Assembly (NCBI GenBank): GCA_013396995.1
Contig: VWZP01002663.1
Coordinates: forward strand, 618,957-682,956
Direction of reading: 5' to 3'
DNA length: 64,000 bases
Origin: Dicaeum eximium
Taxonomy: Eukaryota; Chordata; Aves; Passeriformes; Dicaeidae
The position numbers and the translations under genes are program-made. Below the pieces are notes generated by a model, which saw only the letters and a program-made list of their open reading frames with translations, searched no databases and had not been told where the DNA came from. Shown in pieces: positions 63,509-64,000 of the stretch (position 1 is its first letter; every line of letters starts with the position of its first letter).

Positions 63509-63674
63509 GAACAGGTTGCCTAGAGAAGCTATGGATGCCCCATCAAGAAATGTTGAAGGCCAGGCTGGATGAAATTTTGAGCATTCTGGTCTGGTGAAAT
63601 GTGTCCGTGCCATGGCAAGGAGGTTGGACTAGATCTTCCCAGGTCTTTTTCAATCCAAAATTCTATGATTCTAT
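63509..63674 (+). mobile_element. CR1 LINE 3' end
   Basis: 'gaacaggttgcctagagaag', 'atgttgaaggccaggctgg', 'gtccgtgccatggcaagg', 'ggttggactagatc' and the terminal repeated 'attctatgattctat' are the standard bird CR1 tail, sense strand, ending in the octamer repeat. Confidence 0.88.
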
Positions 63675-64000
63675 ACTGCAACTATTCATCTCTGCAAGAG
63701 AGAGATGGGGACTTCAGTTCCCTGTTGGTCAGTAATACTTCAAAGCAGTCTCTGAACTTAGTTATTACTGTGAAAGCCACTCTGTTAATCATATTGTTAA
63801 TGATTCAAGAACATAGAACTATGTAGTAGCTGAACTGGGGAGTTGCCTTCTTAGGTATTAGGGGTATGGATGAGAGAGGCACATGGAAGGGCCAGATAAC
63901 TGTATTTCTTCAGGCTAGTACCTTTTGCTGCTTTCTCCTGGATCCACTATATTGTGGACTGACAGCTTCCTTAAAGGCCTCTCTGAGTACTTCTCCCTAA

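Larger units (their letters stand above)
60640..64000 (+). other. THBS4: THBS4 intron 4 (incomplete)
   Basis: Starts with GTAAGG and runs past the right edge. I looked for the next exon, which should start in phase 1 and encode the coiled-coil region, and found none. The distal part is loaded with CR1 remnants. Confidence 0.75.

Noticed and set aside
1..64000. tRNA, rRNA, U6 or CRISPR-like arrays
   Set aside because: I looked for tRNA B-box-like blocks, the conserved U6 core and regularly spaced repeats, and saw none that hold up. CRISPR is not expected in a vertebrate genome.

Overview
The window is nuclear DNA from a bird, probably a neoavian or songbird. It carries CR1 LINE 3' ends of several ages, at least two in each orientation, and two solitary LTRs of types I recognise from passerine genomes. 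Intron-containing vertebrate genes sit in AT-rich sequence broken by two CpG-rich promoter regions. The family assignments come from recognition, not from a database search.

Layout. About 1-34,600 is a gene desert. I find no exon, rRNA or tRNA in it, only simple repeats, CR1 remnants (2.3 kb and 6.4-7.4 kb), a possible old L1-superclade reverse-transcriptase fragment (24.3 kb), a 1.3 kb solo LTR (29.9-31.2 kb) and a 398 bp solo LTR with clear target-site duplications (32.9-33.3 kb). From 36,480 to 44,694 on the minus strand is a complete nine-exon MTX3 (metaxin 3) coding sequence. All splice junctions are visible and the product is 312 residues. Its CpG-island promoter is at about 44.3-44.9 kb, directly abutted by an antisense-to-plus CR1 3' end. 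Between 45 and 50.8 kb there is intergenic sequence with another long CR1 copy.

An assembly gap (50,815-50,929) opens a second GC-rich island (to about 51,235). I take this to be the THBS4 promoter region. THBS4 runs on the plus strand: exons 2-4, coding for the N-terminal thrombospondin (TSPN) domain, are at 54,961-55,164, 59,203-59,450 and 60,534-60,639. The rest of the gene lies beyond the right edge. The signal-peptide exon is not securely identified and may be in the gap.

The two genes are divergent (head to head, about 6-10 kb apart), the same arrangement as MTX3 and THBS4 on human chromosome 5. They have no known functional link. MTX3 belongs to the metaxin family of mitochondrial outer-membrane import and assembly factors. 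THBS4 is a secreted pentameric matrix glycoprotein. I found no undescribed multi-gene system. The points most worth following are the L1-like RT fragment, a 91-nt near-perfect hairpin at 9.1 kb, a 26-bp perfect palindrome in MTX3 intron 2, and the missing THBS4 first exon.
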